From the NCBI GenBank assembly GCA_964576535.1, contig CAZNWB010000011.1, positions 1 to 56,461 of the forward strand: 56,461 nucleotides of DNA, given 5' to 3'. The stretch is from 2-02-FULL-66-22 sp964576535 (lineage in GTDB: Bacteria > Methylomirabilota > Methylomirabilia > Methylomirabilales > 2-02-FULL-66-22). Position numbers and translations under genes: made by a program. This document shows, piece after piece, positions 1 to 9,700 of the stretch. How positions within the stretch are numbered: the stretch's first letter is position 1; every line of letters begins with the position of its first letter. The notes under the pieces are model-generated. The model was not told the DNA's origin. It did no database searches and saw only the letters and a list, made by a program, of their open reading frames with translations.

Positions 1-346
1 GCGGCTGGGTTGGAGCTGTAACGTGTACCATTACTTAGGCAAGGTTCAATAGGAAGGAGGGTAGTCCAGGTGTAAAGCGTTGCCAACTACATCCACTTCT
101 TCCACACCGCCTGCCACTGACCCGCCGCGACCCTTGGCCTTGCAGATCCTGACGTGGTGGAGGACGCCGGTCGTAGATCCCGCTCGAAGAGCGGGACCGA
201 AGATTCCGGACGAAGAGCGGAAAGGCATCCAGGCGCGGGTTACGGAGTCTCCGTGGCGGTCAGTTGCCGAGGTAAGTTGTCAACTCTTGGTAATCTTGGC
301 GCACCAACGGCAGGACCGTTGGGACCGGCGGTTCAAGAATTCCTGA
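1..346. other. Stretch without a supported gene
   Basis: No convincing coding region, RNA gene or promoter is seen here. The short open frames on either strand lack a good ribosome binding site and recognisable protein features. It lies beyond the 3' end of the minus-strand UPF0182 gene, so it may be spacer towards a gene outside the window. Confidence 0.5.
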
Positions 347-3061
347 TCAGCGGGCTTGGTCGCGGAGGGTTTTCAGGGTGCCCTCCAGGCGCTTGATCTC
401 TTCGCCATAGGCCGCGAAGTTTCCCTGCCGCAGGTGGTCCTGGGCCCGGCTGTACTGCTGCAACGCCTGATCCACCAGGCCTCGGACGCCCGCCTCGCGC
501 TTTGGCGCCGGCGCCGGCCCGGTCGAGGCCTCAGCCCGCGCCACGACCGGCCGCTTGCCGGGCGCGCCGAAGATCTGCGCCAGCGACGCCTCCAGGTTCT
601 CCTCCATGGCGATCTGGTTCCCGAAGGCCACGATGACCCGCTTCAGCTCGGGGAGCGACCCCTTCTCGGCCGCCAGGTAGAGCGGCTGGACGTACAGCAG
701 GGACTTCTCGATGGGAATGGCCAGCATGCTCCCCCGGATGACCTGGGAGCCGCGCTGGTTCCACAGGCTCAGTTGCTGGGAGATGAAGGCATCCTGGTCC
801 ACGCGGGCCTCGATCTGGCGGGGGCCGTAGATGAGCTTCTGCTTGGGGAAGTTGTAGACGATCAGCTTTCCGTAGTGCGCCCCGTCGCTTCGCGCCGCCA
901 GCCAGGCGATCATGTTGTCCTTCTTGCTGGGGTTGAAGGGGCTGAGCAGGATGAATTCCTCGCTCTTCTCCCCCGGGAGCCGCATGATGGTGTAGTAGGG
1001 CTCCATGTCGCGCTCCTGGCCTTCGGCCGCTTTCTTGGGGATGCTCCAGAGGTCTTCCTTGTTGTAGAAGACCTGCGGATCCCGCATGTGGTACGTCGCG
1101 AACATACGCGCCTGGATGGCGAAGAGCCCCTGGGGGTACCGGATATGGGCCCGCAGGTCGGCCGGCATCGCCGAGAGCGGCTGGAACAGGGCGGGGAAGG
1201 CCTGGGCATACGCCTTGACCACGGGATCGTCGGGCTCGCTGAGGTAAAAGGCCAAGCTGCCGTCGTAGGCGTCCACCACGGCCTTGACCGAGTTGCGGAT
1301 GTAGTTGCCCATGCCTCGGACCGGCTCCGAGTACGGGAATCGGTTCGTGGTGGTGTACCCGTCGATGATCCACACCAGGCGGCCGTCCCGGGTGATGACC
1401 AGGTAGGGGTCGGGGTCGAACCGGACGAAGGGCGCCGCCTTCTTCACCCGCTCCTGGATCTGGCGGTGGTACATCACGCGGCTGTCGGTCACGATGTCGT
1501 TGGAGAGCAGGATCCGGACATCCCCGAAGCTCAAGGCGAACAGCGCCTTTCGCAGGAAGGACTGGATTGGGACGCCGCCCTGCCCGGCGTAATTGCTGTA
1601 CACGTTCTTGTCGCCGGCCGGGTAGTCCAGCTCCTGGGCGCGCGTCCTGACGAAGACGTAGTCGTTGGCGATCTCGCCGTAGTAGATCTCGGGCCGGGTG
1701 ACCTTGATGGGCCCGGTGGACTCGGGGGGGATGTCCTTGATCCAGAAATCGGGCAGCCCCTCGGGCGTGATCCGGTTCACCGGTCCCAGGACGACCCCGT
1801 AGCCGTGGGTGTAGGTCAGCCGCTCGTTGATCCAGATCCGGCTGGGCAGGTTCCGGGAGGACAGCTCGCGCGGGGAAAGCATGACCTGGCGAAGCTGGCC
1901 GTCCACCAGGTAGCGGTCGTTGTCCACGTCCACGAACCGGTAGTAGGTCCGGATCTCCTGGAGCTGGCCATAGGTCGCCAGGAGCGGCCGGTGATCCCAC
2001 AGGCGGATGTTCTTGATGGTCGGGTCGTTCCGCTGCAGGTCGTCGGCGCGGAGGGTCTCCTCCGCGGGGAACTCCTGCTCCTGGATGCGGTCCAGCCCGT
2101 ACGCCATCCGGGTGTACTTGACGTTCTGCTCGATGTAGGGCCGCTCTTTCTCCAGCTCGTTCGGCACCACCTGCAACCGCTGGAGCGCGGTGGGAAGGAT
2201 TCCCATGCCGAGGAGGTTGCCGGCCAGGAGGGCACCCACGGCGATGAGGATCGGACGGAAGCCCCGGCGGCCGATCTGCCAGATGCAGACGGCCGCGCAC
2301 CCCAGCGACAGGATCGATAGAATGCGCAGGGCGGGAAGAGTCGCGTTGATGTCGCTGTACGCGGCGCCGAAGACGATTCCCCGGGGCGAGAACAGGAGGT
2401 CATACGCATCCAGGTGATAGCCGCCGGCCTTGAGGACGAAGAACAGGGCCCCCAGCGTGAAGAGATGGGCCCGGGCGTGGGCGGTGATCCGCGGTCCGCG
2501 GGTGCTGATCTGGATGCCGCGGTGCAGCACGTTCGTCGCCACCACCAGGAGGAAGGCGAGACCCAGCGCCACCAGGGCCCAGCCGTACAGGGTGGTGAAA
2601 ACCGGCAGCCGGAACACGTAGAAGCCGACGTCGCGTCCGAAGACCGAGTCCTGGACGTTGAAGGGCTGCGCGTTGAGGTAGCGCAGGAAAACCTCCCATT
2701 GGCCGCTGGCCTGGGAGGCGGCGAAGAGGCCCAGGAGCAGGGCCCCGGGCAGCAGGAACCGCTTGAAGAGCGGTTCGATGATCAGGCGGCTGGGCAGGCC
2801 GAAGGGGTCGTCCAGCTCCACCAGGACGTCCCCTGAGGTCGAGCGCGCCGCCAGGAGGACGTTCACGTACACGAAGATGGCGAAGGCCAGGCCGGCCACG
2901 AGGGCCAAGGCGGCCTTGGCCCACAGGATGGTGGTGAAGACCGACGTCAGCTTCACCTCCTGGAACCAGAGGTAATCGGTGTACAGGGGAACGACCTGGC
3001 CCAGCAGGCTGAGCAGGACGAGAACGATGATGACGGGCCCGACAAAGGATCGCGGTTGCAT
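347..3061 (-). CDS. UPF0182 family integral membrane protein
   Basis: This 904-residue protein has the layout of the UPF0182/COG1615 family. Hydrophobic membrane segments fill roughly the first 300 residues, beginning with the helix just after MQPRSFVGP. A large extracytoplasmic domain follows, with family-like stretches such as YTHGYGVVLGPVN and NYIRNSVKAVVDAYDG. The last 60 residues form a charged, probably helical tail after an Ala/Pro-rich linker. The start is supported by AAGGAG about 8 nt upstream and by a promoter at 3100-3129. The biochemical function of the family is not established. The gene is monocistronic and diverges from the racemase-like gene to its right. Family assignment is firm; function is unknown. 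Confidence 0.9.
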   Translation of the reverse strand: MQPRSFVGPVIIVLVLLSLLGQVVPLYTDYLWFQEVKLTSVFTTILWAKAALALVAGLAFAIFVYVNVLLAARSTSGDVLVELDDPFGLPSRLIIEPLFKRFLLPGALLLGLFAASQASGQWEVFLRYLNAQPFNVQDSVFGRDVGFYVFRLPVFTTLYGWALVALGLAFLLVVATNVLHRGIQISTRGPRITAHARAHLFTLGALFFVLKAGGYHLDAYDLLFSPRGIVFGAAYSDINATLPALRILSILSLGCAAVCIWQIGRRGFRPILIAVGALLAGNLLGMGILPTALQRLQVVPNELEKERPYIEQNVKYTRMAYGLDRIQEQEFPAEETLRADDLQRNDPTIKNIRLWDHRPLLATYGQLQEIRTYYRFVDVDNDRYLVDGQLRQVMLSPRELSSRNLPSRIWINERLTYTHGYGVVLGPVNRITPEGLPDFWIKDIPPESTGPIKVTRPEIYYGEIANDYVFVRTRAQELDYPAGDKNVYSNYAGQGGVPIQSFLRKALFALSFGDVRILLSNDIVTDSRVMYHRQIQERVKKAAPFVRFDPDPYLVITRDGRLVWIIDGYTTTNRFPYSEPVRGMGNYIRNSVKAVVDAYDGSLAFYLSEPDDPVVKAYAQAFPALFQPLSAMPADLRAHIRYPQGLFAIQARMFATYHMRDPQVFYNKEDLWSIPKKAAEGQERDMEPYYTIMRLPGEKSEEFILLSPFNPSKKDNMIAWLAARSDGAHYGKLIVYNFPKQKLIYGPRQIEARVDQDAFISQQLSLWNQRGSQVIRGSMLAIPIEKSLLYVQPLYLAAEKGSLPELKRVIVAFGNQIAMEENLEASLAQIFGAPGKRPVVARAEASTGPAPAPKREAGVRGLVDQALQQYSRAQDHLRQGNFAAYGEEIKRLEGTLKTLRDQAR

Positions 3062-3099
3062 GCGACGCTCCTTGATGGTGAGAGAGGCGTGAATGGTTG

Positions 3100-3129
3100 C
3101 TTATAGCCCATGGAGGAAGGGCTTGTCAA
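3100..3129 (-). promoter_or_regulatory. Sigma70-type promoter of the UPF0182 gene
   Basis: On the minus strand, TTGACA (3124-3129) and TATAAG (3100-3105) are separated by 18 nt. This predicts transcription starting near 3093, about 30 nt before the start codon at 3061. Confidence 0.6.
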
Positions 3130-3167
3130 ACCCCCTAACCCGCATTGTCCACGAAATCCGTGAGACA

Positions 3168-3273
3168 CCCTCACCGGGTACCCCCTGGGTGCCCTCTCCC
3201 ATCGAGGGAGAGGGGCACATTTTCTGATCCCCTCTCCCCGGTCCGTACATGCGGGAGAGGGATAGGGTGAGGG
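3168..3273. repeat. CCCTCACC/CTCTCCC dispersed inverted repeat, interrupted by the 16-bp motif
   Basis: The left end reads CCCTCACC (3168-3175) and the right end GGTGAGGG (3266-3273). Between them lie several CTCTCCC and GGGAGAGG words, able to fold into a long hairpin. The right arm is continuous (GGGAGAGGGATAGGGTGAGG), but in the left arm the 16-mer GGGTACCCCCTGGGTG takes the place of four bases. Related half-elements occur at 23867-23908 and 33950-33987. It sits between divergent genes, so it is unlikely to act only as a terminator. Confidence 0.75.
3176..3191 (-). repeat. 16-bp GGGTACCC motif, copy A
   Basis: GGGTACCCCCTGGGTG, the exact reverse complement of the copies at 17009 and 53234. 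It interrupts the CCCTCACC/CCCTCTCCC arm. In motif orientation the flanks are GGG and GGT. Confidence 0.8.
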
Positions 3274-3357
3274 GGCCGTTCCGATGTGCGAAGCGACTTC
3301 ACGAATAATCCGGCCTGAGGCGGGGTGCGGCACCAGCGCGGCCGCGGGAGAAATCGC

Positions 3358-3387
3358 TTGCTCCACGCTGCGGGCTGATGGTAACGT
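3358..3387 (+). promoter_or_regulatory. Possible promoter of the racemase-like gene
   Basis: TTGCTC (3358-3363) and TAACGT (3382-3387) with 18 nt between them, about 45 nt upstream of the start codon. Match to the consensus is moderate. Confidence 0.35.
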
Positions 3388-3431
3388 AATTTTCCGGTTC
3401 GGCCGGCTCGCCACGCGGGCAGGAGATGCGG

Positions 3432-4610
3432 ATGGCGCTATTGCTCGAAGGGATCACGATCCTGGACCTGACGCGCCTGCTGCCGGGGCCGTACGGGACC
3501 ATGCTGCTGGCGGACCTGGGGGCCGAGGTCGTCAAGATCGAAGAGCCCGAGGTGGGCGATTACGCCCGCGAGTTCGAGCCGAGCGTCGGGGGGGAAGGCG
3601 CCGTGTTCCAGGCGGTGAACCGCAACAAGAAGAGCGTCGCCTTGAACCTCAAGGTCGAGGCGGGCAAGGCCGCGTTCCGCCGTCTTGCCGCCACGGCCGA
3701 TGTGGTGGTCGAACAGTTTCGGCCCGGCGTGATGGACCGCCTGGGCCTCGGGCGGGAAGCGCTCAAGGCCCTGAACCCCCGCCTGGTCTATTGTGCCCTT
3801 ACCGGGTTCGGGCAGGATGGGCCCTACCGGAATCGGGTGGGCCATGATATCAACTACATCGCCATCGGCGGGCTCCTCAACCTCACCGGGATGGAGGGCG
3901 GGCCGCCGGTCCTGCCTGGCGTCCAGGTCGCCGATCTGTCCGGCGGGATGATGGCCGCCCTCGGGATCCTGGCGGCACTCCTGGCGCGGGAGCGAACGGG
4001 GGAGGGCCGCTTTGTGGACGTGGCCATGCTGGACACCGTGATGTCGTGGCTCGGCCTGCAGGCCGCTCTCCTCGGCGCGACGGGCAAGACGCCTCAGCGC
4101 GGGCGGTGGTTCCTGGGTGGTGGCCTGCCCGGCTACCAGGTGTACGAGACCAAGGACGGCCGCCACATCACCGTCGGCGCCCTGGAGGAGAAATTCTGGC
4201 GGAACCTCTGCGTGGCGCTCGGGCGGGAGGATCTGATCCCTTTTGCCGAGCCTGACGAGGCCAAGCGGCGGGAGATTCAGGCCGAGCTGGGCCGCCTCTT
4301 CAAGGCCAAGACCCGGGACGAATGGTGCGCCCAGCTTGCCGACGCCGAGGTCTGCTTCGCGCCGGTCAACGACCTGGCTGAGGCCTTCGCGGATCCGCAG
4401 GTGCGGCACCGGGGCATGGCGGCCGAGGTGCCGCTCCCGGACGGGACGATCATGCTCCTACCGGGGACGCCGCTCCATCTGTCCGGTGGGGCGAGGACCC
4501 GGCACGATCCCCCGCCCTCCCTGGGCGAGCACACGGTCCCGATCCTCAGGCGGGTTGGCTACACCCCGGGGGAAATCGCCGCGCTGCAATCCGCCGGTGT
4601 CATCCGCTAA
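3432..4610 (+). CDS. Family III CoA-transferase fold protein, probably alpha-methylacyl-CoA racemase
   Basis: A 392-residue CaiB/BaiF-family protein with the standard opening (EGITILDLTRLLPGPYGTML) and the NRNKKSVALNL block. Two residues suggest a racemase rather than a transferase: His138 in GHDINY and Asp168 in VADLSGG. They are 30 residues apart, the spacing I recall for the catalytic pair of alpha-methylacyl-CoA racemase. It would interconvert (R)- and (S)-2-methylacyl-CoA esters in the cytoplasm. AGGAG at 3421-3425 lies directly against an ATG at 3426 but six bases before the ATG at 3432, so 3432 is chosen. It stands alone, with a word-repeat hairpin downstream. A transferase with an untypical active site remains possible. 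Confidence 0.8.
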   Translation: MALLLEGITILDLTRLLPGPYGTMLLADLGAEVVKIEEPEVGDYAREFEPSVGGEGAVFQAVNRNKKSVALNLKVEAGKAAFRRLAATADVVVEQFRPGVMDRLGLGREALKALNPRLVYCALTGFGQDGPYRNRVGHDINYIAIGGLLNLTGMEGGPPVLPGVQVADLSGGMMAALGILAALLARERTGEGRFVDVAMLDTVMSWLGLQAALLGATGKTPQRGRWFLGGGLPGYQVYETKDGRHITVGALEEKFWRNLCVALGREDLIPFAEPDEAKRREIQAELGRLFKAKTRDEWCAQLADAEVCFAPVNDLAEAFADPQVRHRGMAAEVPLPDGTIMLLPGTPLHLSGGARTRHDPPPSLGEHTVPILRRVGYTPGEIAALQSAGVIR

Positions 4611-4623
4611 TGTGAGAGGGGAG

Positions 4624-4778
4624 CAGTCAGCCATCAGCGTTCAGCCGTCAGCCTGGGAAAGCGGCCGTTCCCGTTTCAAGCATCACGGCTCTCCTCAAAG
4701 GAGGACGATTTCCCGTCGCGTGAGGCGACATAGTGTGTGGGTGGCAGGGCGGAGAGCTGAAAGCTGACGGCTGATGGC
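4624..4778. repeat. Word-shuffled inverted repeat (CATCAGC/CGTCAGC words)
   Basis: The left arm (4624-4652) is built from CAGTCAG, CCATCAGC, GTTCAGC and CGTCAGC. The right arm (4756-4778) carries the complements in another order: GCTGAAAGCTGACGG then CTGATGGC. The inner part also pairs in places (GGCCGTTCCCG, CGTCGCGTGAGGCG). It ends about 12 nt before the ribosome binding site of the next gene and lies after the stop of the previous one. Confidence 0.75.
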
Positions 4779-4801
4779 TTTCCGTTCCGGGAGGAACTGT
4801 C

Positions 4802-5059
4802 ATGGGTGAAGAAGTTGTCGGCAAGGTCACGGACTACTTCGCGAAGATCGGGGTGGCCGGAATCCAGGTGACGGCCGGGTCCCTGAGCGTCGGGGACACC
4901 ATCCGCATCAAGGGCCACACCACGGATGTCACGCAGGTGGTGGAATCCATCCAGATCGAGCACCAGGACGTCCCGCGCGCCGAGGCCGGCCAGAACGCGG
5001 GCATCCGGGTGAAGGATCGGGTCCGGAGGGGGGACAGCATCTTGAAGGTCACGCCATAG
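4802..5059 (+). CDS. Stand-alone EF-Tu domain II-like protein
   Basis: An 85-residue protein resembling the beta-barrel domain II of translational GTPases, with the succession VGKVTDYFAKIGVAGI, GDTIRIKG and VKDRVRRGDSILKV. It has no GTPase domain, and its length fits the small translation elongation factor-like family found in varied bacteria and archaea. The cellular role of that family is unknown to me; a ribosome or RNA link is only inferred from the fold. GGGAGGA ends 6 nt before the ATG. The gene is isolated between two repeat-filled spacers, so it is probably monocistronic. Confidence 0.75.
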   Translation: MGEEVVGKVTDYFAKIGVAGIQVTAGSLSVGDTIRIKGHTTDVTQVVESIQIEHQDVPRAEAGQNAGIRVKDRVRRGDSILKVTP

Positions 5060-5077
5060 GCCCAGGCCAATCAATTG

Positions 5078-5179
5078 TGGAATGCGGATTGCGGAATGCG
5101 GAGTGGCGGTCCATGATCCGAAACGCAATTTCGGATTTTGGACACCCTGGGGGTACCTGGATTTCGGATCGTAGATGCC
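5078..5179. repeat. GGAATGCGGAT word-repeat region
   Basis: The left side repeats GGAATGCGGATTGCGGAATG. The right side carries related, partly complementary words (CCGAAACGC, TTTCGGATTT, TTCGGATC) around one copy of the 16-bp motif. It fills the spacer after the elongation-factor-like gene; symmetry is poorer than at most other loci. Confidence 0.55.
5143..5158 (+). repeat. 16-bp GGGTACCC motif, copy B (variant)
   Basis: CACCCTGGGGGTACCT, two differences from the commonest form. It is flanked on both sides by GGA, inside a GGATTT/TTCGGAT word region. Confidence 0.7.
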
Positions 5180-5306
5180 TAACCCGGAGTCCAAGTTCCC
5201 AGACGAGCCATCGGAGGGATTCCTCGGGTTCCTCATCTGCCAGTCGAGACCAAAGGTGGCCCCTCACTCTAAGGGTTTCCGCCCGCCCACGGTCTCCAGA
5301 TTTCCC

Positions 5307-5335
5307 TTGACCCTGTATGTCTGCTTCGGTACGCT
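5307..5335 (+). promoter_or_regulatory. Promoter of the RND adaptor gene
   Basis: TTGACC (5307-5312) and TACGCT (5330-5335) with a 17-nt spacer. The start point would fall inside the palindrome at 5335-5354. The promoter supports a start codon at 5386, because in-frame upstream starts would overlap it. Confidence 0.5.
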
Positions 5336-5354
5336 CACTGAGTGATTGTTCACT
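5335..5354. promoter_or_regulatory. Probable repressor operator upstream of the RND operon
   Basis: TCACTGAGTGATTGTTCACT contains two overlapping inverted repeats: TCACT-G-AGTGA and AGTGA-TTGT-TCACT. It lies at the predicted transcription start of the adaptor gene, the usual place for a TetR/AcrR-type operator of RND pumps. No regulator gene is next to it. Confidence 0.5.
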
Positions 5355-5385
5355 TTATTCTGCGGCTCGCCGGAGGCCTCCCCGC

Positions 5386-6654
5386 ATGCTGAGACCGCGA
5401 TGGATCGCCCTGATCGTCCTCTTCGGGCTTATCCCGGTAGGGTTGGGCTGTTCGCGGGAGAAGTCCGGCGCGTCCTCCGCCAACGCGGGCCCGGGCGAAC
5501 GGAAGGTTTCCATCACCGTCGCCACGGCCGAGGGCCGAGACGTGCAGCGCTCGGTCCAGATCGTCGGCACCCTGTTGCCGCAGGAAGAGGTCACCCTTGC
5601 CAACGAGGTGCCGGCAACCGTCGCCAGGATTCTGGCGGACATGGGGGACCGGGTGCGGAAAGGCCAGGTCCTGATCAAGCTGGACGAGCGCGAGGCGCGG
5701 CTGGAGGTGGAGCGGTCGGCCGCCAACCTTCAGGCTAGCCAGGACGCGCTGACACGCTCGCGCCAGATGCTGGACTGGAACAAAGCCAACGTGGAGCGCT
5801 CCCAGGCTGTCATGGCAGATGCCCAGACCAACCTCAAGCGCTTCCAGGGTCTCTTCACGGAGGGGGCCATCTCCGCCAGCCAGCGGGATTCGGCCCAGAC
5901 CCAGTACGACGTCGCCGTCGCCTCCATCCGGGCGAATGAAGCCCAGTACGAGAGCGACCGGGCCGCCGCCAAGAACGCCGAGGCCAACGTCGACCAGGCC
6001 AGGGCCGCCCTGGAGCTGGCCCGGAAGCGGCTCCAGGATACCGACATCGTGGCGCCCTTCGACGGCTCTGTCCGGAAGCGCCTGGTCAACGTCGGCGAGA
6101 CCCACAAGGAGAAGACCCCCTTCATGACGCTGGTGGTGACCCAGGCCCTGAAGCTGCAGGGCGAGGTCCCGGAGCGGTTCGCCCCCCAGCTCGCCGTGGG
6201 CCGCCCGGTCCGGGTGGAAGTCGAGGCGTACCCCGGCCGCACCTTCGCGGGGAACATCACCCGCGTGAGTCCGGCCGTGGACGTCGAAAGCCGGACCTTC
6301 ACCGTCGAGGCCTCCATCCCGAACCCGGGTGGCATGCTCAGGCCGGGCTTCTTCTCCAAGGCCTCGATCCTGACCGGCACGGAGCGGAACGTGTCCTTCG
6401 TCCCGGAAGAGGCGGTGGTCAGCTTCGCGGGCATCGTGAAGGTGTACGTCATTGCGGCGGACAAAGCCGAGGAACGGCGGGTGGTGACCGGCCAGCGAAC
6501 GGAGGGCTGGGTGGAAGTCCCGGAGGGGGTCAAGCCGGGTGAGATGGTGGCGACGTCCGGCCTCAGCCAGCTCGCGACGGGGACGGTCGTGGCGATCCAG
6601 GCCGGTTCGCGCAGCGCACCCGGACCCGCGAAGCCGGGATCCGAAAAGAAATAA
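5386..6654 (+). CDS. RND efflux periplasmic adaptor (membrane fusion protein)
   Basis: A 422-residue HlyD/AcrA-type adaptor. An N-terminal hydrophobic segment ends in VGLGC, a lipobox-like site that would anchor it by lipid to the inner membrane. Next come a lipoyl-like half (VPATVARILADMGDRVRKGQVLIKLD), a long helical hairpin rich in Ala, Gln and Arg (about residues 95-200), the second lipoyl half (DTDIVAPFDGSVRKRLVNVG), and beta-barrel and membrane-proximal domains. GGAGG at 5372-5376 is 9 nt before this ATG, and a promoter with operator lies just upstream, so the in-frame start 69 nt earlier is rejected. It feeds the permease that follows 127 nt downstream. No outer membrane channel gene is nearby, so one must be shared. 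Confidence 0.9.
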   Translation: MLRPRWIALIVLFGLIPVGLGCSREKSGASSANAGPGERKVSITVATAEGRDVQRSVQIVGTLLPQEEVTLANEVPATVARILADMGDRVRKGQVLIKLDEREARLEVERSAANLQASQDALTRSRQMLDWNKANVERSQAVMADAQTNLKRFQGLFTEGAISASQRDSAQTQYDVAVASIRANEAQYESDRAAAKNAEANVDQARAALELARKRLQDTDIVAPFDGSVRKRLVNVGETHKEKTPFMTLVVTQALKLQGEVPERFAPQLAVGRPVRVEVEAYPGRTFAGNITRVSPAVDVESRTFTVEASIPNPGGMLRPGFFSKASILTGTERNVSFVPEEAVVSFAGIVKVYVIAADKAEERRVVTGQRTEGWVEVPEGVKPGEMVATSGLSQLATGTVVAIQAGSRSAPGPAKPGSEKK

Positions 6655-6781
6655 AATAAGTTGATTCCATCCCAGTAGCCTGGGCGCCGACCCAGCCGGC
6701 GCCTCCCGTCCCGGAGCACCAACCGACCCGGCTTCGCTATACCGTCCGCGTAGGCAGCGTTCCAGCCTCAGAGGGATCTCC

Positions 6782-9700
6782 GTGTTCCTGGCCGATCTGT
6801 GCATCAAGCGTCCGGTCTTTGCCACCGTGCTGATCCTGTCGGTGGTGGTCCTGGGACTCTTTTCGTACCGGGACCTGGGGGTGGATGCGTTTCCCCGCGT
6901 GGAGTTCCCGACCATCACGGTCACCACGACCCTCGAGGGGGCCACCCCGGAAGAGGTGGAAAGCCAGATCACCAAGCCCATCGAGGAGGTGGTCAACACC
7001 ATCAGTGGGATTGACGAGCTTCGCTCCACCACCAAGGAAGGGATCTCCCAGATTTTTGTCACCTTCGTCCTGGAGAAGCCGGTGGACATCGCGTCCAACG
7101 AGGTCCGGGACAAGGTGGCCACCATCCTGGACGACTTTCCGCCTGGAACGAACCCCCCCGTCATCGAAAAGCTGGATCCCGACGCCACCCCCATCCTGGC
7201 CATCGTGGTGTCCGGGCGGCGATCGGCCCGCGAGATCACCGAGATCGCCGACAAGCGCATCAAGCGGCAGATCGAGACCGTCAACGGCGTGGGCAGCCTG
7301 ACCTTCGTCGGCGACCGCAAGCGCGAGATCCAGATCGAGCTGGACGCGGACAAGCTCGCGGGCTACGGCCTGTCCGTGGATCGGGTCAAGCAGGCGCTCC
7401 AGCAGCAGAATACCGAGATCCCGGGGGGCCGGATCACCAAGGGGCAGCGAGAGGAGGGCCTGCGGACCCTCGGGCGGATCGAGCGGGTGGAGGATTTCAA
7501 CCGCCTGATCGTCGCGGACGTCAAGGGAGCCCCGGTCCGGGTCGCGGACATCGGCCGCGCGGTGGACGGTATCGAGGAGCCCCGGACCCTGTCCCGCCTG
7601 AACGGGGAGAATGCCGTCTCCCTCCTCGTCCGGAAGCAGTCCGGGACCAACACGGTGCAGGTGGTGGACCGGGTGCGCCGGCGGCTCGACGAGGTCCGGA
7701 GGATCCTGCCCCCCGACATCCGGGTGGTCGAGGTCCGGGATCTCTCCCGCTTCATCCGCCGCTCCATGCACGACGTCCAGGAGCACCTGATCCTGGGTGC
7801 CATCCTGGCCAGCATGGTGGTCTTCTTCTTCATCCGGAACCTGCGGGCCGCCATCATCGCCGCGCTGGCCATCCCCACCTCCATCATCGGGACCTTCAGC
7901 CTGCTCAAGTACATGGGCTTCACCCTCAACAACCAGACCATGCTGGGGCTGTCCCTCTCGGTGGGCATCGTCATCGACGACGCCATCGTGGTCCTGGAGA
8001 ACATCTTCCGCTACATGGAAGAGGAGGGCGTCGGGCCCATGGAGGCGGCCCGGGAGGCCACCCGGGAGATCGGCCTGGCGGTCATGGCGACCACCTTTTC
8101 CCTGGTGGTCATCTTCCTGCCCGTGGCCTTCATGTCCGGCATCGTGGGGCGGTTCTTCAACAGCTTCGGCCTCACCGCGGCCTTTGCCATTCTGGTCTCC
8201 CTGTTCGTCTCGTTCACCCTGACCCCCAGCCTCAGCTCGCGGTTCCTGAAGCCGCCGGCTCATGCCCGAGAGGGGGCGGGACGAGCCGCTGCGGCCTCCA
8301 AGCAAAAGGGCGTGTACGCGGCATTCGACCGACTGTACGACCGGCTCCTCCGCTGGGCCCTCGGCCACCGCAAGACCGTCGTCGCCCTGACGGCCCTGGT
8401 GGTCGTCTCCACCGTGGCCATCTTCCCGTACGTGAAGAAAGAGTTCATCGTGGACGACGACATGAGCGAGTTCGAGGTCGTGGTCGAGACGCCGCCCGGC
8501 TCCTCCCTGGAGCGGAGCGACGAGATCCTGCGCAATGTGGAGGCCGAGCTCAGGCAGCTCCCCGGGGTCGAGATCCTCTTCACCACCATCGGCGTCCAGG
8601 GCAACAACGTGACCAACGTGACCGACGCCTCGATCTACGTCGGCTTGACCCACCTGTCCACGCGGAAGGAAACGCAGCAGCAGCTCATGCAGAGGGCCCG
8701 GGTGGCCCTGCGCACGTTCCCCGACCTGCGGGTGAGCGCCCAGCAGATCGGCCTGATCTCCGGCGGCGGATTCAAGCAGACGCCCTTCAACCTGGTCATC
8801 CGGGGGCCGGAGCTGGACCGGCTGGATGCATACGCCCAGACCGTGATGGCGCGCCTGCGGGCCATCCCCGGCTTCGTGGACCTGGACACCAGCCTGGCCG
8901 CCCGGCGCCCCGAAGTCCGGGTACACATCGACCGGCAGAAGGCCGCGGACCTGGGGGTCCGGGTGGCGGCCATCGCCGGCAGCCTCCGCACCATGGTGGG
9001 GGGCGAGAAGGTGGGCACCTTCCGGGAAGACGACGAGCAGTACAACGTCCGCCTCCGGCTGTTGCAGGATTTCCGGAACAGTCCCCAGGTGATCTCCCAG
9101 GTGATGGTGTCCGGCTCGGGCGGCCGGTTGGTCCGTCTCAACAACGTGACCGACTTCACGACCGGGAAGGCCCCCGGCCAGATTGACCGCTACAATCGCG
9201 AGCGACAGATCACCGTGGTCGCGAACCTCTTCGAAAAGCCCCTGGTGGAGGCCATGGACCAGGGGACCGCCGCCGTTCGGGAGGCGGGATTGGCGCCGGG
9301 CTATTCCACGACCTATATCGGCCGAGGCAAGATTCTGGGGGAGGCAGTCCGGAATTTCCTGCTTGCCCTGATCCTGAGCCTGATCTTCATCTACATGGTC
9401 CTGGCGGCGCAGTTCGAGAGCTTCACCCACCCGATCACCATCATGCTCTCGCTGCCGCTGGCTCTTCCCTTCGCCCTTCTCACCCTGGCGGCGACCGGCC
9501 AGAGCCTGAACCTCAACAGCGTCATCGGGCTCTTCCTGCTGATGGGCGTGGTGAAGAAGAACTCCATCCTCCAGGTGGATTACACCAACACCCTCCGGGA
9601 GCGCGGTCTGGACCGGTTCCCGGCCCTCATCCAGGCGAACCACACCCGCTTGCGGCCGATCCTCATGACCACCCTGTCCATCGTCTTCGGCATGATCCCC

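Noticed and set aside
80..346. Short plus-strand frame at the window start
   Set aside because: No ribosome binding site, unusual composition and no recognisable features.
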